In this document: piece after piece, positions 56,035-64,000 of the stretch | Layout: each line of letters starts with the position of its first letter | Numbering within the stretch: the stretch's first letter is position 1 | NCBI RefSeq assembly: GCF_003856495.1 | Contig: NZ_CP034118.1 | Span: 786,001-850,000, forward strand | DNA length: 64,000 bases | Direction: 5' to 3' | DNA from: Staphylospora marina | GTDB taxonomy: Bacteria > Bacillota > Bacilli > Thermoactinomycetales > Thermoactinomycetaceae | Position numbers and translations under genes: made by a program | The notes under the pieces: generated by a model | What the model saw: the letters and a program-made list of their open reading frames with translations, nothing else | Databases searched by the model: none | Told to the model about the DNA's origin: nothing

Positions 56035-57186
56035 TTAGTTGATCACCGCTCTGTACGCGTTGACTCTTTTGAAGGTCACTCCGGAGATGGGATCTCCGGT
56101 CGAAATGATGGTTTGTACGATATTGGCATTGGATCGTCCCTGTCCGGCGAGCAGTGCGGCCACTCCGGATACGATGCCGGCGGAATATGATGTTCCGCTG
56201 TAAGTCGCGTACCCACCTGGCACAGTGGTAGTGATGTTGACGCCGGGTGCCCCCACGTCAACCCAGGAACCGTAATTGCTGAACGAGCAAAGCGTGTCGT
56301 TTTGCGTGGTGCATGCCACCGCGATCACTTCCGGGTAAGCGGCCGGATAGGTAGGAGCAGTTGATCCACTGGCTCCGGCGGCCGCCACCAGCACGGATCC
56401 CTTGTTCCATGCATATTGAATCGCTTGTTGCAAGGCGGTGCTGCCAATGGAGCTGCCCAAGCTGATATTGATCACCTGGGCTCCCTGATCGGCGGCATAC
56501 CTGATTCCGGCTACCACGTTTGCGACCGTTCCGCTGCCGCTGTTGTCCAATACGCGAACGGGAAGAATGGAGGCTCTGGGGGCCGTTCCGGCGATTCCCA
56601 CGGCGTTGTGGGTGATGGCGGCGGCGACGCCGGCCACACCAGTGCCGTGTCCGTTTCCGTCTTGGGGAACGGCGTCATTGTCCACGAAGTCCCAACCACC
56701 GACAATCTTTGCCGCCAGATCGGGGTGGGTCAGATCCACTCCCGTGTCCACGATGGCAATTTTGATGCCGGGGTGGCTTTCCGTGATGTCCCAAGCTTTG
56801 GGTGCCTCGATTTTTTCCAGATACCATTGTGCAGAGAATTGGGGGTCATTCGGAGTCCCCAACGCATGGAGGATGTGGTTCGGTTCGGCGTATTCCACCA
56901 GCGGGTGTTTCTTCAGTTTTTCCAGTGTTTGCGCGGTCGTGCCGCGTGCCACCTTCACGACTTCAAATCCCGGCCCGTCGTATTTCCGGACGGTTTTTCC
57001 ACCCAGAGCGCTCACGGCACTTTTGGCCGAAGTTGCGGAAACGCCGGCTTTCCATTTGACGATGATCTCATCCGGAACATCTTCGGCCGATTGCAGCGTT
57101 TCGGAAGGAGCGGCCAGGGAAATGGCGGGAACGGCGAGGACCAGACAGAGCAAGAAAAGAAAAAAAGTTGTGAACTTTTTCTTCAA
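56035..57186 (-). CDS. Subtilisin-like S8 protein lacking the oxyanion-hole Asn
   Basis: 383 residues from TTG 57186, which has GGAGGGG six bases before; ATG 57207 lacks a ribosome site. It has a signal peptide, an I9-type propeptide (EIIVKWKAG to YAEPN) and an S8 domain. Asp147 (IVDTGVDLTHPDL), His180 (GNGHGTG) and Ser333 (SGTS) of the triad are present. The oxyanion-hole position reads AAAGASGS, with Ala272 (codon 56371-56373) where the upstream paralogue has AAAGNSN. The serine region GTSYSAGIVSG replaces GTSMAAPHVAG. It is probably a weak or inactive protease, perhaps regulatory. Its closest relative in the window is the adjacent gene. Confidence 0.88.
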   Translation of the reverse strand: MKKKFTTFFLFLLCLVLAVPAISLAAPSETLQSAEDVPDEIIVKWKAGVSATSAKSAVSALGGKTVRKYDGPGFEVVKVARGTTAQTLEKLKKHPLVEYAEPNHILHALGTPNDPQFSAQWYLEKIEAPKAWDITESHPGIKIAIVDTGVDLTHPDLAAKIVGGWDFVDNDAVPQDGNGHGTGVAGVAAAITHNAVGIAGTAPRASILPVRVLDNSGSGTVANVVAGIRYAADQGAQVINISLGSSIGSTALQQAIQYAWNKGSVLVAAAGASGSTAPTYPAAYPEVIAVACTTQNDTLCSFSNYGSWVDVGAPGVNITTTVPGGYATYSGTSYSAGIVSGVAALLAGQGRSNANIVQTIISTGDPISGVTFKRVNAYRAVIN

Positions 57187-57230
57187 GGTCTTCCCCTCCG
57201 AAATCATGTCTGAAACGATTCAGGATTTTG

Positions 57231-57263
57231 AAAAAACCGGCCCTCGGAAATCCGAAGGCCGGC
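57231..57263 (-). terminator. Terminator between the two subtilisin-like genes
   Basis: CCGGCCCTCGG (57237-57247) pairs with CCGAAGGCCGG (57252-57262) with one mismatch; on the minus strand TTTTTTC follows. It ends the upstream gene, so the downstream one needs read-through or its own promoter. Confidence 0.85.
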
Positions 57264-57292
57264 TTTGACCACAGGCAAGCGGAGCGGAACAA

Positions 57293-58450
57293 TCAGTAGT
57301 TGACGGCTTTGTAAGCGTTGATCCGTCCGTGGGTCCAGTAGGTTCCGGTACCGCTGATCTTGTCGGCGGTTTGCTCGATCGCAGCGCGGATGTTGGCAGC
57401 GGAACGACCTTGAGAGGCCAGCAGACCTGCCAGACCGGCCACGTGCGGAGCAGCCATGGAGGTACCGCTCAGATAGACATAGGAGCTGCCGATGTAGGTG
57501 GAGGCAATGTCGCTGCCGGGAGCGGCCACATCCACCCAGGAACCGTAGTTGGAGAAGGAGGATCTGGTGTCGCTGGAAGTGGTGGAAGCAACGGCGATGG
57601 CGTTGCTGTAGTAAGCCGGGTAGCTCGGAGCGGAGGTGTTGCTGTTGCCGGCTGCGGCCACCACGACGACTCCTTTGTTCCAAGCGTAGTTCACGGCATC
57701 TTGCAGCGTGGTGCTGCCGGAAGAACCGCCAAGGCTCAGGTTGATGACTTTGGCACCGTTGTCAGCGGCATAGCGGATACCGGATGCGACGTTAGCCAGC
57801 GTACCGGATCCGTTGGAGTCCAGAACGCGCACGGCGAGAATCCGCACGTTCGGAGCCATGCCGGCAATGCCCACACCGTTGTTGGTAGAGGCAGCCACGA
57901 TACCGGCGACGTGGGTTCCGTGACCGTTGCCGTCGCTGGGATCGCCGTCGTTATAGACGAAGTCCCAACCTGCCACCACTTTGCCGGAGAGATCCGGATG
58001 GTTCATTTGCACTCCGGTGTCAATCACGGCAACCAGCACCGAGCTGCTTCCGCGGGTGACATCCCAAGCAGCCGGAGCCTGAACTTTTTGCGGTCCCCAT
58101 TGATAAGCGGAGAAGTAGGGATCGTTCGGGATCCAGGTTGCATGGTAAATGTAGTTGGGCTCTGCATACTCAACATTGGGATCTTGCTTGTACTTTTTCA
58201 CCATGGCATCAACGGATTGACCGTCGAATTTGACCACGGAATATCCATATTTCGTTGCTTGAGCGGATTTGGCACCTTTAGCGGCGTGGATCGATTGCAT
58301 TTTGGCTGCCGTGACACCGGGCTTGAACTTGACGATCAGCTCACCCGGAGCATAAGCGGGAGCCGTCTGATCCGGAGCGGCAGACGCGACCGGTGTGACG
58401 AGCATCGCCAGAAGCACAAAGATGCTGAGCACACTGAAGAAACGCTTCAT
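57293..58450 (-). CDS. Secreted thermitase-like S8 serine protease
   Basis: 385-residue secreted protease: signal peptide (about 1-24, ending VASA), I9-like propeptide (ELIVKFKPGV to YAEPNYIY) and an S8 catalytic domain of the thermitase/Ak.1 type. The triad is Asp in VIDTGVQMNHPDL, His in GNGHGTHVAG and Ser in SGTSMAAPHVAG; the oxyanion Asn is in AAAGNSNTS. ATG 58450 follows AGGAGGATAG. It is probably heat-stable by relationship. The leader holds a strong secondary structure at 58487-58548. It is the active member of a tandem pair. Confidence 0.93.
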   Translation of the reverse strand: MKRFFSVLSIFVLLAMLVTPVASAAPDQTAPAYAPGELIVKFKPGVTAAKMQSIHAAKGAKSAQATKYGYSVVKFDGQSVDAMVKKYKQDPNVEYAEPNYIYHATWIPNDPYFSAYQWGPQKVQAPAAWDVTRGSSSVLVAVIDTGVQMNHPDLSGKVVAGWDFVYNDGDPSDGNGHGTHVAGIVAASTNNGVGIAGMAPNVRILAVRVLDSNGSGTLANVASGIRYAADNGAKVINLSLGGSSGSTTLQDAVNYAWNKGVVVVAAAGNSNTSAPSYPAYYSNAIAVASTTSSDTRSSFSNYGSWVDVAAPGSDIASTYIGSSYVYLSGTSMAAPHVAGLAGLLASQGRSAANIRAAIEQTADKISGTGTYWTHGRINAYKAVNY

Positions 58451-58486
58451 TGGCTATCCTCCTAATTAAATTTGATAGGCGTGAGA

Positions 58487-58548
58487 CATTGCCCAATCGG
58501 CGGTTGGCCAATACCTGTCGGACGATCACCGACTTGGATCCGGCAACG
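58487..58548 (-). promoter_or_regulatory. Structured 5' leader of the protease mRNA (three-way junction)
   Basis: In the minus-strand RNA, CGUUGC (58548-58543) pairs with GCAAUG (58492-58487) to close a junction. Inside are CCAAGUCGG (58537-58529) with CCGAC (58521-58517) and UUGG (58511-58508), separated by a 5-base bulge, and CCAA (58507-58504) with UUGG (58496-58493) around 7 bases. The G-U in the closing helix pairs only in the mRNA-sense strand. It ends 36 bases before the ATG. I could not match it to a known riboswitch. Confidence 0.45.
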
Positions 58549-58570
58549 CTACCGATCAGAACCCCCCCTT

Positions 58571-58905
58571 GCCTGTTGGTCTAAATGGATATTCGTTAAG
58601 AGGAAGATAATTTCCTTCTTGGCGAATAAAAAAATCGCAATTTTTTTTATTCCTGAATATTGGTGTTATTCCATTTTTGTTCAGGTCGTGCACTCAGGAA
58701 ATAACTGGATCCGTGTGCTTCAAGTATTTTCGTGAAATGTGAATTTGCCGCATTGCTGTTTTGGGTTTTAAAAATTTTATCGATCAGGCATGTTGATAAA
58801 AGTTTTTAGACCCGAAGCTTCCTTTTATCAAGAAATTCCGATGAAAAAAGTGTGGATTACAAATAAAAAATATTGAAAATGTTTAGGGATCACTGATTTT
58901 TGGTC
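58571..58905. other. A+T-rich gene-free stretch
   Basis: This 335-base stretch, part of the 622-base gap between the protease and the 63-residue gene, is far more A+T-rich than the rest of the window, with homopolymer runs of A and T. No open frame with a ribosome site was seen. It probably holds the protease promoter, but several weak -10 matches exist and none stands out. Confidence 0.6.
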
Positions 58906-58939
58906 AAAAAAACTCACCGGGAGATTCATCCCGGTGAGT
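58906..58939 (-). terminator. Terminator of the 63-residue gene
   Basis: ACTCACCGGG (58912-58921) pairs perfectly with CCCGGTGAGT (58930-58939); on the minus strand TTTTTT follows. Confidence 0.9.
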
Positions 58940-59072
58940 GTGTTGTCCTTGCCGACGTGATCGCCGGTGCTTTTTCCCGTCCGCCAACACTGCCGGGAAA
59001 AGGTCGGGCAGGTCATTCATGATGATTCGTTCTTTCCCGGCGGGGGAACCGAATCCACGGGTGGCGGGCGGG

Positions 59073-59264
59073 TCACATTTTGTACCGTTCCAGTTCTGCC
59101 TGGAGACGTGCAAGGTATTGAGCGGTGTCCCTCAATCGCTCCGGTGACACTTTTTCCGGATTGGCCAGCATTTCGTCCATGATGATCCGGGCTCTTTGAT
59201 AGCTGGCCAGGAGAAGGTGGTAGTAGGAAATCCTGGCGGATGATTCGATGGTGGCCGTCTTCAT
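59073..59264 (-). CDS. Small helical protein of unknown function
   Basis: 63 residues, almost all helical (SYYHLLLASYQRARIIMDEM; PERLRDTAQYLARLQAELER) and soluble. I do not recognise the family. ATG 59264 is chosen because GGGGAGAG lies seven bases before it; the frame is open to 59294. Its terminator lies 130 bases after the stop. The region between has a poor 38-codon frame that was not called. It precedes glycerate kinase on the same strand only in map order, being transcribed away from the protease leader side. Confidence 0.6.
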   Translation of the reverse strand: MKTATIESSARISYYHLLLASYQRARIIMDEMLANPEKVSPERLRDTAQYLARLQAELERYKM

Positions 59265-59342
59265 GTCGGATCTCTCCCCGTCTTTCACTAACATTCATGA
59301 TACCAGACAAGAAGATGGAGGGACATGAGGAAAAAGTCCGAA

Positions 59343-60497
59343 TCAGCCCCGTTTTTTGCGGAGAGCGACGGAGCCTCCGATCTTGAGGGCGGCTCCGATC
59401 CGGGCGGCTGCCCGGCGGATCAACGTTTCCCCTTGTTTCATGGCTTCTTCGAGACACATGGGGCGGTCGGTGATCGGCATGATCATGTCGATGCCTTCCC
59501 CGGGGAGGGCAAAACATTCCGATTGGCCGGTGATCACCACAACCGGGGTGCCGTGTTTTTTGGCCATCCGTCCGATGGACACCGGCACTTTTCCGTAACG
59601 GGATTGCGCGTCAAACGATCCTTCGCCGGTGAGGACCAGATCGGCGCGGGCGATTTTTTCTTCCAGGCGCCCTTCGCGGGCCAGCCAGGTACATCCGCTT
59701 TCCATATCCGCGTCGAACAGGGTGCGCAGGCTGAACGCGATTCCGCCGGCCGCTCCGGAGCCCGGTTCGTTCCGGAGATCTTTTCCCGTCATTTCCGAAA
59801 GAAGGTCTGCCCAGCGAATCATCCCTTCTTCAAACCGGTTCATGTTTTCGGGGGTGACTCCTTTTTGCGGTCCGTAGACCCGAACGGCACCCTCGGGTCC
59901 CGTCAAGGGGTTGATCACGTCACAGGCCAGCAGCATGTCGGTTTTCCGCAACCGGGGATCCATGGAGTCCCGTTCGATTCGCCGGATTCGGCCCAGGTTT
60001 TCGCCCCGCCCGGAAACGATTCGGCCTTCTTCGTCCCGAAACCGGATCCCGAGGGCTTCCAAGAGGCCCGTTCCTGCATCGACCGTGGCGCTTCCTCCCA
60101 ATCCGAGCACCAATTTCCCGGCTCCGCGATCCAGGGCATCCCGGATCAACAAACCGGTTCCGCGGGTGGACGCCAAGCCGGGATTCAACGCTTCGCCCTT
60201 GAGCAGGGGCAGTCCGGATGCGGCGGCGGTTTCGATCACGGCCGTTTTCCTGTCGGGAAACCATGCGTACGCTGCCTGGATCGGCCTGCCCAGCGGGTCT
60301 TCCGTCCACACGGTGATCCGCACGGAACCGGGCCACCGGAGAACGGCGTCCACCGTCCCTTCACCGCCGTCGGCCATGGGAAACAACTCCGTTTCCGCAT
60401 CCGGGAACACCTCCCTGCAACCGGCCGCCATCGCATCGGCGGCCCGGGTTGCGGGAACCGAACCTTTGAACGAATCCGGAGCGATGAGAATTCGCAT
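59343..60497 (-). CDS. Glycerate kinase (GarK/GlxK type, class II)
   Basis: 384-residue glycerate kinase that phosphorylates D-glycerate, feeding glycolysis. Family motifs are MRILIAPDSFKGS at the start, PMADGGEGTVDAV near residue 40, GLGGSATVDAGTG near 125, and GEGSFDAQSRYGKVP near 288. ATG 60497 follows AAGGAG; the longer frame to 60539 lacks one. It is divergent from the YqjA-like gene. The product type (2- or 3-phosphoglycerate) is not clear from sequence. Confidence 0.92.
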   Translation of the reverse strand: MRILIAPDSFKGSVPATRAADAMAAGCREVFPDAETELFPMADGGEGTVDAVLRWPGSVRITVWTEDPLGRPIQAAYAWFPDRKTAVIETAAASGLPLLKGEALNPGLASTRGTGLLIRDALDRGAGKLVLGLGGSATVDAGTGLLEALGIRFRDEEGRIVSGRGENLGRIRRIERDSMDPRLRKTDMLLACDVINPLTGPEGAVRVYGPQKGVTPENMNRFEEGMIRWADLLSEMTGKDLRNEPGSGAAGGIAFSLRTLFDADMESGCTWLAREGRLEEKIARADLVLTGEGSFDAQSRYGKVPVSIGRMAKKHGTPVVVITGQSECFALPGEGIDMIMPITDRPMCLEEAMKQGETLIRRAAARIGAALKIGGSVALRKKRG

Positions 60498-60545
60498 GAT
60501 CTCAGACTCCTTATGACACAATGTTAACAAAAGCATCAAGATCTC

Positions 60546-60575
60546 TTGTCAGAGAATGTAATCATGATGTAATAT
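60546..60575 (+). promoter_or_regulatory. Promoter of the YqjA-like gene
   Basis: TTGTCA (60546-60551), 18-bp spacer, TAATAT (60570-60575). A perfect TATAAT overlaps at 60573-60578 but at a poor distance. Confidence 0.5.
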
Positions 60576-60618
60576 AATGTATTTCATGAATGAATGAAAA
60601 GAGGTTTGGCATTCACTC

Positions 60619-61656
60619 ATGAAAATCGGGGTTCGTGCGATCAAAACTGCTGTGGGTACCGCTTTGTCCATTGCCGTGGCTGAGTGGCTGGGATTGCGGT
60701 TTTACGTTTCCGCGGGGATGATCACCATTCTGGTCATTCAGCCGTCCCGTCGCCGTTCGCTTCAAACGGCGTGGGAGCGTCTGGTCGCCTGCCTGCTCGG
60801 CATCGCTCTGTCCGGATTGGTGTTTGAATCAATCGGTTATCACCCCATGGCCATCACGCTTCTGCTTTTGGCCCTCATTCCGATTTCGCTGGCCATCAAA
60901 GCGAAGGAAGGGATGGTGGCCGCGGCGGTGATCGTGTTCCATTTCTACTCGCTGAAAACCTTCAACTGGGACGTCGTGTTGAATGAACTCGCCCTGGTCG
61001 GCATCGGGATCGGGTTCGGAATGCTGGTCAACTTCTGGATGCCCCGGTTGGACAAAGAACTGAAGGCGTATCAGGAGAAAATCGAAGCCAACTTCCGGAA
61101 CATTCTCCGCGAATTCGCCGCATACCTGCGCCAACCGGACCGTCATTGGGACGGACGGGAACTCGTGGAAACGGCCCGGTTGTTGCAAGAGGCCAAAGAG
61201 TTGGCTCTGCGCGATTACGAGAACCGCCTGCATCACACGGAATCGGATTTCTACCGGTATTTTGAGATGAGGCAACGTCAGTTTGAGATTCTGGTGCGGA
61301 TCGCTCCCAGCGTCTCTTCCATCCAATCGTGTTGCGTTCAGGGGGAAGTGGTTGCCGGCTTTCTCGAACGTCTGGCGGAAGCGGTCCATCCGGGAAACAC
61401 CGCCTCCGTCTTTCTGGAGGAGTTGGAGAACATCCGCAAAAAATTCCGGGCGTCCCCGCTGCCGGCCACGCGTGAGGAATTTGAAACCCGGGCGTCTCTT
61501 CTCTACTTCGTCAAAGAGATGCGCCGTTACCTGATCATCAAGCGGGACTTGCGGAAGCAGCTGGCATTGGAAGAAGAGAAGGAAAAAGAGAAAGACCCGC
61601 TGTTTGTGGCGGAACGCTTGGCCCGCAAATGGAAAAGAGCCGTGATGGGTCGTTGA
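60619..61656 (+). CDS. Aromatic acid exporter family membrane protein (YqjA-like)
   Basis: 345-residue protein. Residues 1-145 hold about four to five membrane segments of the ArAE_1 type (AVGTALSIAVAEWLGL, LQTAWERLVACLLGIAL); residues 146-345 are a soluble, heptad-rich helical domain (DUF939 C-terminal region). Its homologue in Bacillus is YqjA. Substrate unknown; p-hydroxybenzoate-type acids are handled by distant relatives. ATG 60619 has a weak upstream GAGG. Monocistronic, with a terminator after it. Confidence 0.84.
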   Translation: MKIGVRAIKTAVGTALSIAVAEWLGLRFYVSAGMITILVIQPSRRRSLQTAWERLVACLLGIALSGLVFESIGYHPMAITLLLLALIPISLAIKAKEGMVAAAVIVFHFYSLKTFNWDVVLNELALVGIGIGFGMLVNFWMPRLDKELKAYQEKIEANFRNILREFAAYLRQPDRHWDGRELVETARLLQEAKELALRDYENRLHHTESDFYRYFEMRQRQFEILVRIAPSVSSIQSCCVQGEVVAGFLERLAEAVHPGNTASVFLEELENIRKKFRASPLPATREEFETRASLLYFVKEMRRYLIIKRDLRKQLALEEEKEKEKDPLFVAERLARKWKRAVMGR

Positions 61657-61762
61657 GCGCAACCGGGTCGGAAAGAGGCGGTGCCACGTTTTTTTTTTGA
61701 AGATGTTCCGCGGGCGGCGGCAACCCGCCGGGCACGGTGTCCCGTCTCCGCTTGGTCATTGT

Positions 61763-61787
61763 GCGCATCGGGAGATGCGCTTTTTTT
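61763..61787 (+). terminator. Terminator of the YqjA-like gene
   Basis: GCGCATC (61763-61769), loop GGGA, GATGCGC (61774-61780), followed by TTTTTTT. Confidence 0.9.
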
Positions 61788-61875
61788 GTGCAGGAAAAGG
61801 ACTGAAAAAGATGTATAAATGTAATTGTACAAAAAATAAATCTGTTTCGACGAATGGGTCGGAAGGAGGAATGGG

Positions 61876-63027
61876 GTGACTCGTCCGTATCTGAAAGAGG
61901 AACATGAGTTGTTCCGCAGGTCGCTGAGGCGCTTTCTTGAAAAAGAGGCCGTTCCCAGTGTCGACCGATGGGAACGGGAGGGGCTGATTCCCCGGTCTTT
62001 TTGGCTCAAGCTGGGGGCAAACGGTTTTCTCGCGCCGGGAGTGGAGCCGAAATACGGGGGTCTGGGCGCCGATTTCGGGTATTCCGTGGTGATCATCGAA
62101 GAACTGGAACGGGTCGTTTCCGGATTGCAGGGAGTGGCGTTGCACAACGAAATCGTCGTTCCTTATCTGCAACATGAGGGAACGGAGGTGCAAAAGAAAC
62201 GCTGGCTTCCTTCTTGCGTGACGGGGCAGACGATCACCGCCATCGCCATGACCGAGCCGGGTGCCGGGTCGGACCTTGCCTCCATCCGGACCACGGCGGT
62301 CAAGGACGGAAACCATTGGGTGATCAACGGTCAGAAGACGTTCATCTCCAACGGCATTCATGCGGATCTGGTGATCGTCGCCGTGAAAACGGATCCACAC
62401 GCCCAACCGCCTCACAGGGGCATCAGTCTGATCGTGGTGGAAGACGGCACGCCCGGCTTTGTCAAAGGAAGAAAGCTGGAGAAAATGGGGCTGCGCAGTC
62501 AGGACACGGCGGAACTGTATTTTGAAGACTGCCGTGTTCCCGTGGATCATCTCCTCGGTGAAGAGGGGCGTGGCTTTGCCGTCTTGATGAAGCACTTGGA
62601 ACGGGAGCGGCTGGTGCTGGCGATCGGCGCGCAGACGGCCGCTGAGGAAATGCTGCGCATGACCGTGGAGTACGTGCGCCGTCGGGAAGCCTTCGGTCGT
62701 ACGTTGGATCGCCATCAACATGTCCGGTTTCGGCTGGCTGAATTGGCCACCGAGGTGGAACTGGGCCGGACGTTTGTCGATCATGCGGTGACGGAATTCA
62801 TCAGCGGTCGCCGACTCGGAAAGAAGGCCGCCATGGCCAAATGGTGGGTCACGGAAATGGCCAGGAGGTTGTCTGTCGAGTGCCTTCAACTTCACGGAGG
62901 ATACGGATACATGGAAGAATACCCCATTGCCCGCAGGGTGCGGGACATCGCCGTGGCTCCCGTGTACGCGGGAACCACCGAAATCATGAAAGAACTGGTG
63001 GCAAGGGAATTGTTCGGAAATGATTGA
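61876..63027 (+). CDS. Acyl-CoA dehydrogenase, long-chain-type catalytic arrangement
   Basis: First step of fatty acid beta-oxidation; FAD enzyme reducing ETF. The 383-residue protein has [16 protein letters not shown] near residue 117 and the FAD loop [13 protein letters not shown] near 340. The usual catalytic YEGT of short/medium-chain enzymes reads [11 protein letters not shown], so the base is probably the Glu in [10 protein letters not shown] near residue 243, as in long-chain and isovaleryl-CoA enzymes. GTG 61876 follows AAGGAGG. It heads an operon with the next two genes. Confidence 0.92.
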   Translation: MTRPYLKEEHELFRRSLRRFLEKEAVPSVDRWEREGLIPRSFWLKLGANGFLAPGVEPKYGGLGADFGYSVVIIEELERVVSGLQGVALHNEIVVPYLQHEGTEVQKKRWLPSCVTGQTITAIAMTEPGAGSDLASIRTTAVKDGNHWVINGQKTFISNGIHADLVIVAVKTDPHAQPPHRGISLIVVEDGTPGFVKGRKLEKMGLRSQDTAELYFEDCRVPVDHLLGEEGRGFAVLMKHLERERLVLAIGAQTAAEEMLRMTVEYVRRREAFGRTLDRHQHVRFRLAELATEVELGRTFVDHAVTEFISGRRLGKKAAMAKWWVTEMARRLSVECLQLHGGYGYMEEYPIARRVRDIAVAPVYAGTTEIMKELVARELFGND

Positions 63028-63042
63028 ATGAAGATTCATTCA
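63025..63042. promoter_or_regulatory. FadR-type operator overlapping the acyl-CoA dehydrogenase stop
   Basis: TGAATGA (63025-63031) and TCATTCA (63036-63042) form a perfect inverted repeat around AGAT. It matches the Bacillus FadR consensus TGAATGAMTANTCATTCA at all but one defined position. The first three bases are the stop codon of the upstream gene. FadR is released by long-chain acyl-CoA. Confidence 0.75.
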
Positions 63043-63053
63043 GGAGGGATTGC

Positions 63054-63926
63054 ATGAACATGGAGCGCATCGCCGTGATCGGTGCGGGATTGATGGGGAG
63101 CGGGATTGCCCAGGCATTGGCCATGGGCGGGAAAAACGTCCAACTCCATGATTTGTCGGATGTCGCCTTGCAAAAAGCGATGGATTCGATCCAAAGCAGC
63201 CTGTCCCGGTTCGTCAAATCGGGCAAGTTGTCGGAGGAGCAGCGGGAGGCGGCCCTGTCCCGGATCCGTCTGTTCCGGGAGCCGGAGGATGCGGTTCAAA
63301 ACGTACAGTTGGTCATTGAAGCCGTGCCGGAAAATCTGAAGCTCAAACAGGAAGTGTTTCGGCGGTTGGACCGTTTGACACCGCCGGAGGTGATTCTGGC
63401 CACCAATACGTCGGAACTGAGCGTGACGGCGATCGCCTCGGCGACAAGCCGGCCGCAGCGCGTCCTGGGCATGCACTGGTTCCATCCGGCGCCGGTGATG
63501 AAACTGGTGGAAATCGTCCGGGGGGTTCGCACGTCCGATGAAACGGTGGAAGCGGTCAGGAAGCTGTCCGTGGACATCGGCAAAGAAACAGTCACGGTGA
63601 AAGACAGCCAGGGGTTCGTCACCTCTCGCGCCCTGGCCGCCCACATGATCGAATGCATGCGCATGTTGGAAGAAGGAGTGGCTACCGCCGAAGACATCGA
63701 CAAGGCGATCCGTCTGGGGCTGAATTACCCCATGGGGCCGTTCGAACTGGCCGATTACGTGGGGCTGGACACCCTCCTGTTCGCCGCCGAAGGGATGGTT
63801 GAGGCATACGGAGACCGGTTCCGGCCGCCCCAAGTGTTGCGCAAGCTGGTGGAGGCCGGTCACCTCGGCAGGAAAACGGGGCGCGGGTTCTATGATTATT
63901 CCGGGGAAAAGGGAGGAAGGTCATGA
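63054..63926 (+). CDS. 3-hydroxyacyl-CoA (3-hydroxybutyryl-CoA) dehydrogenase
   Basis: 290-residue NAD enzyme oxidising 3-hydroxyacyl-CoA. The NAD site is [18 protein letters not shown], the CoA/catalytic region includes [14 protein letters not shown] and the catalytic His in [17 protein letters not shown], and the C-terminal part has [16 protein letters not shown]. Length is that of the stand-alone short enzyme (HbdH). ATG 63054 follows AGGAGGG. It overlaps the next gene by 4 bp (ATGA). Confidence 0.93.
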   Translation: MNMERIAVIGAGLMGSGIAQALAMGGKNVQLHDLSDVALQKAMDSIQSSLSRFVKSGKLSEEQREAALSRIRLFREPEDAVQNVQLVIEAVPENLKLKQEVFRRLDRLTPPEVILATNTSELSVTAIASATSRPQRVLGMHWFHPAPVMKLVEIVRGVRTSDETVEAVRKLSVDIGKETVTVKDSQGFVTSRALAAHMIECMRMLEEGVATAEDIDKAIRLGLNYPMGPFELADYVGLDTLLFAAEGMVEAYGDRFRPPQVLRKLVEAGHLGRKTGRGFYDYSGEKGGRS

Positions 63927-64000
63927 CCCGTGAAGTGGTGATCGTGGAAGCGGTGCGGACGCCGGTCGGGAAGCGGGGCGGCGTGTTTCGCATGGTTCAC
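63923..64000 (+). CDS. Acetyl-CoA acyltransferase (thiolase), 5' end only
   Basis: The window ends 26 codons into this gene. [20 protein letters not shown] is the standard thiolase N-terminus. It would finish the beta-oxidation cycle by thiolytic cleavage. The start overlaps the dehydrogenase stop and GGGAGGAAGG precedes it. Partial because of the window edge. Confidence 0.88.
   Translation, partial: MTREVVIVEAVRTPVGKRGGVFRMVH

Noticed and set aside
58904-59017. 38-codon minus-strand frame ending in the terminator stem
   Set aside because: Weak ribosome site, its last codons lie in the terminator at 58906-58939, and the product is very polar without a family pattern.

Overview
The window reads as chromosomal DNA of a spore-forming, G+C-rich Bacillota. 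Gene content and order follow the Bacillus pattern, and the combination of high G+C, thermitase-like proteases, a futalosine-pathway gene and a collagen-like surface protein suggests the Thermoactinomycetaceae (Planifilum/Polycladomyces-like). That family assignment is inference. Spore genes are ytxC, sleB, sspI, a ytaF homologue and a yjcZ-like gene. No prophage, insertion sequence or CRISPR array was seen.

Region by region. 1-3931: phosphate ABC transporter pstSCAB with a likely Pho box, and no phoU after pstB. 4117-5618: a TSUP anion exporter and an Rrf2-type regulator, with a palindrome placed just after the exporter promoter. 5646-9512: OYE-family namA, a Fur-box-controlled FhuF-like gene, a methyltransferase, an unknown helical protein and a region of mutually exclusive hairpins. 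9603-13868: glpF-glpK-glpD with a leader terminator. 13878-16861: a two-domain glycosyltransferase divergent from a collagen-like protein. 17006-21117: a Fur-box-controlled ferric-siderophore ABC transporter. 21241-31209: DUF3231 gene, then polA-mutM-ytaF-coaE, a lytic transglycosylase, gapB, a GyrI-like gene, an EamA transporter and nrdR.

31262-39818: dnaB, three tRNA genes, mqnC, a YdjM-like gene, ytxC, T-box-controlled thrS and infC-rpmI-rplT. The dnaI gene that follows dnaB in Bacillus is missing from this place. 39828-43882: a MarR/MFS efflux pair, a DsbA/DsbB-like pair, a YjcZ-like miniprotein and sspI. 43994-55871: ktr-type K+ channel subunit, ysgA, T-box-controlled pheS-pheT, zapA, cvpA, polX, sleB, mutS2 and a 27-residue membrane peptide. 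55956-58905: two tandem subtilisin-like proteases on the minus strand; the downstream copy lacks the oxyanion-hole Asn, and the upstream copy has a folded 5' leader. 58906-61787: a 63-residue helical protein, glycerate kinase and a YqjA-like membrane protein. 61876-64000: the start of a fatty-acid degradation operon (acyl-CoA dehydrogenase, 3-hydroxyacyl-CoA dehydrogenase, thiolase cut by the window end) with a FadR-type operator inside it.

Regulation is unusually legible. There are two Fur boxes, one near-perfect FadR box, two T-boxes, an L20-type leader, a glp leader terminator and putative sigma-E and sigma-G promoters. The parts most worth follow-up are the glycosyltransferase/collagen module, the protease pair with its structured leader, the switch-like hairpins at 9455-9512 and the tiny gene after mutS2.
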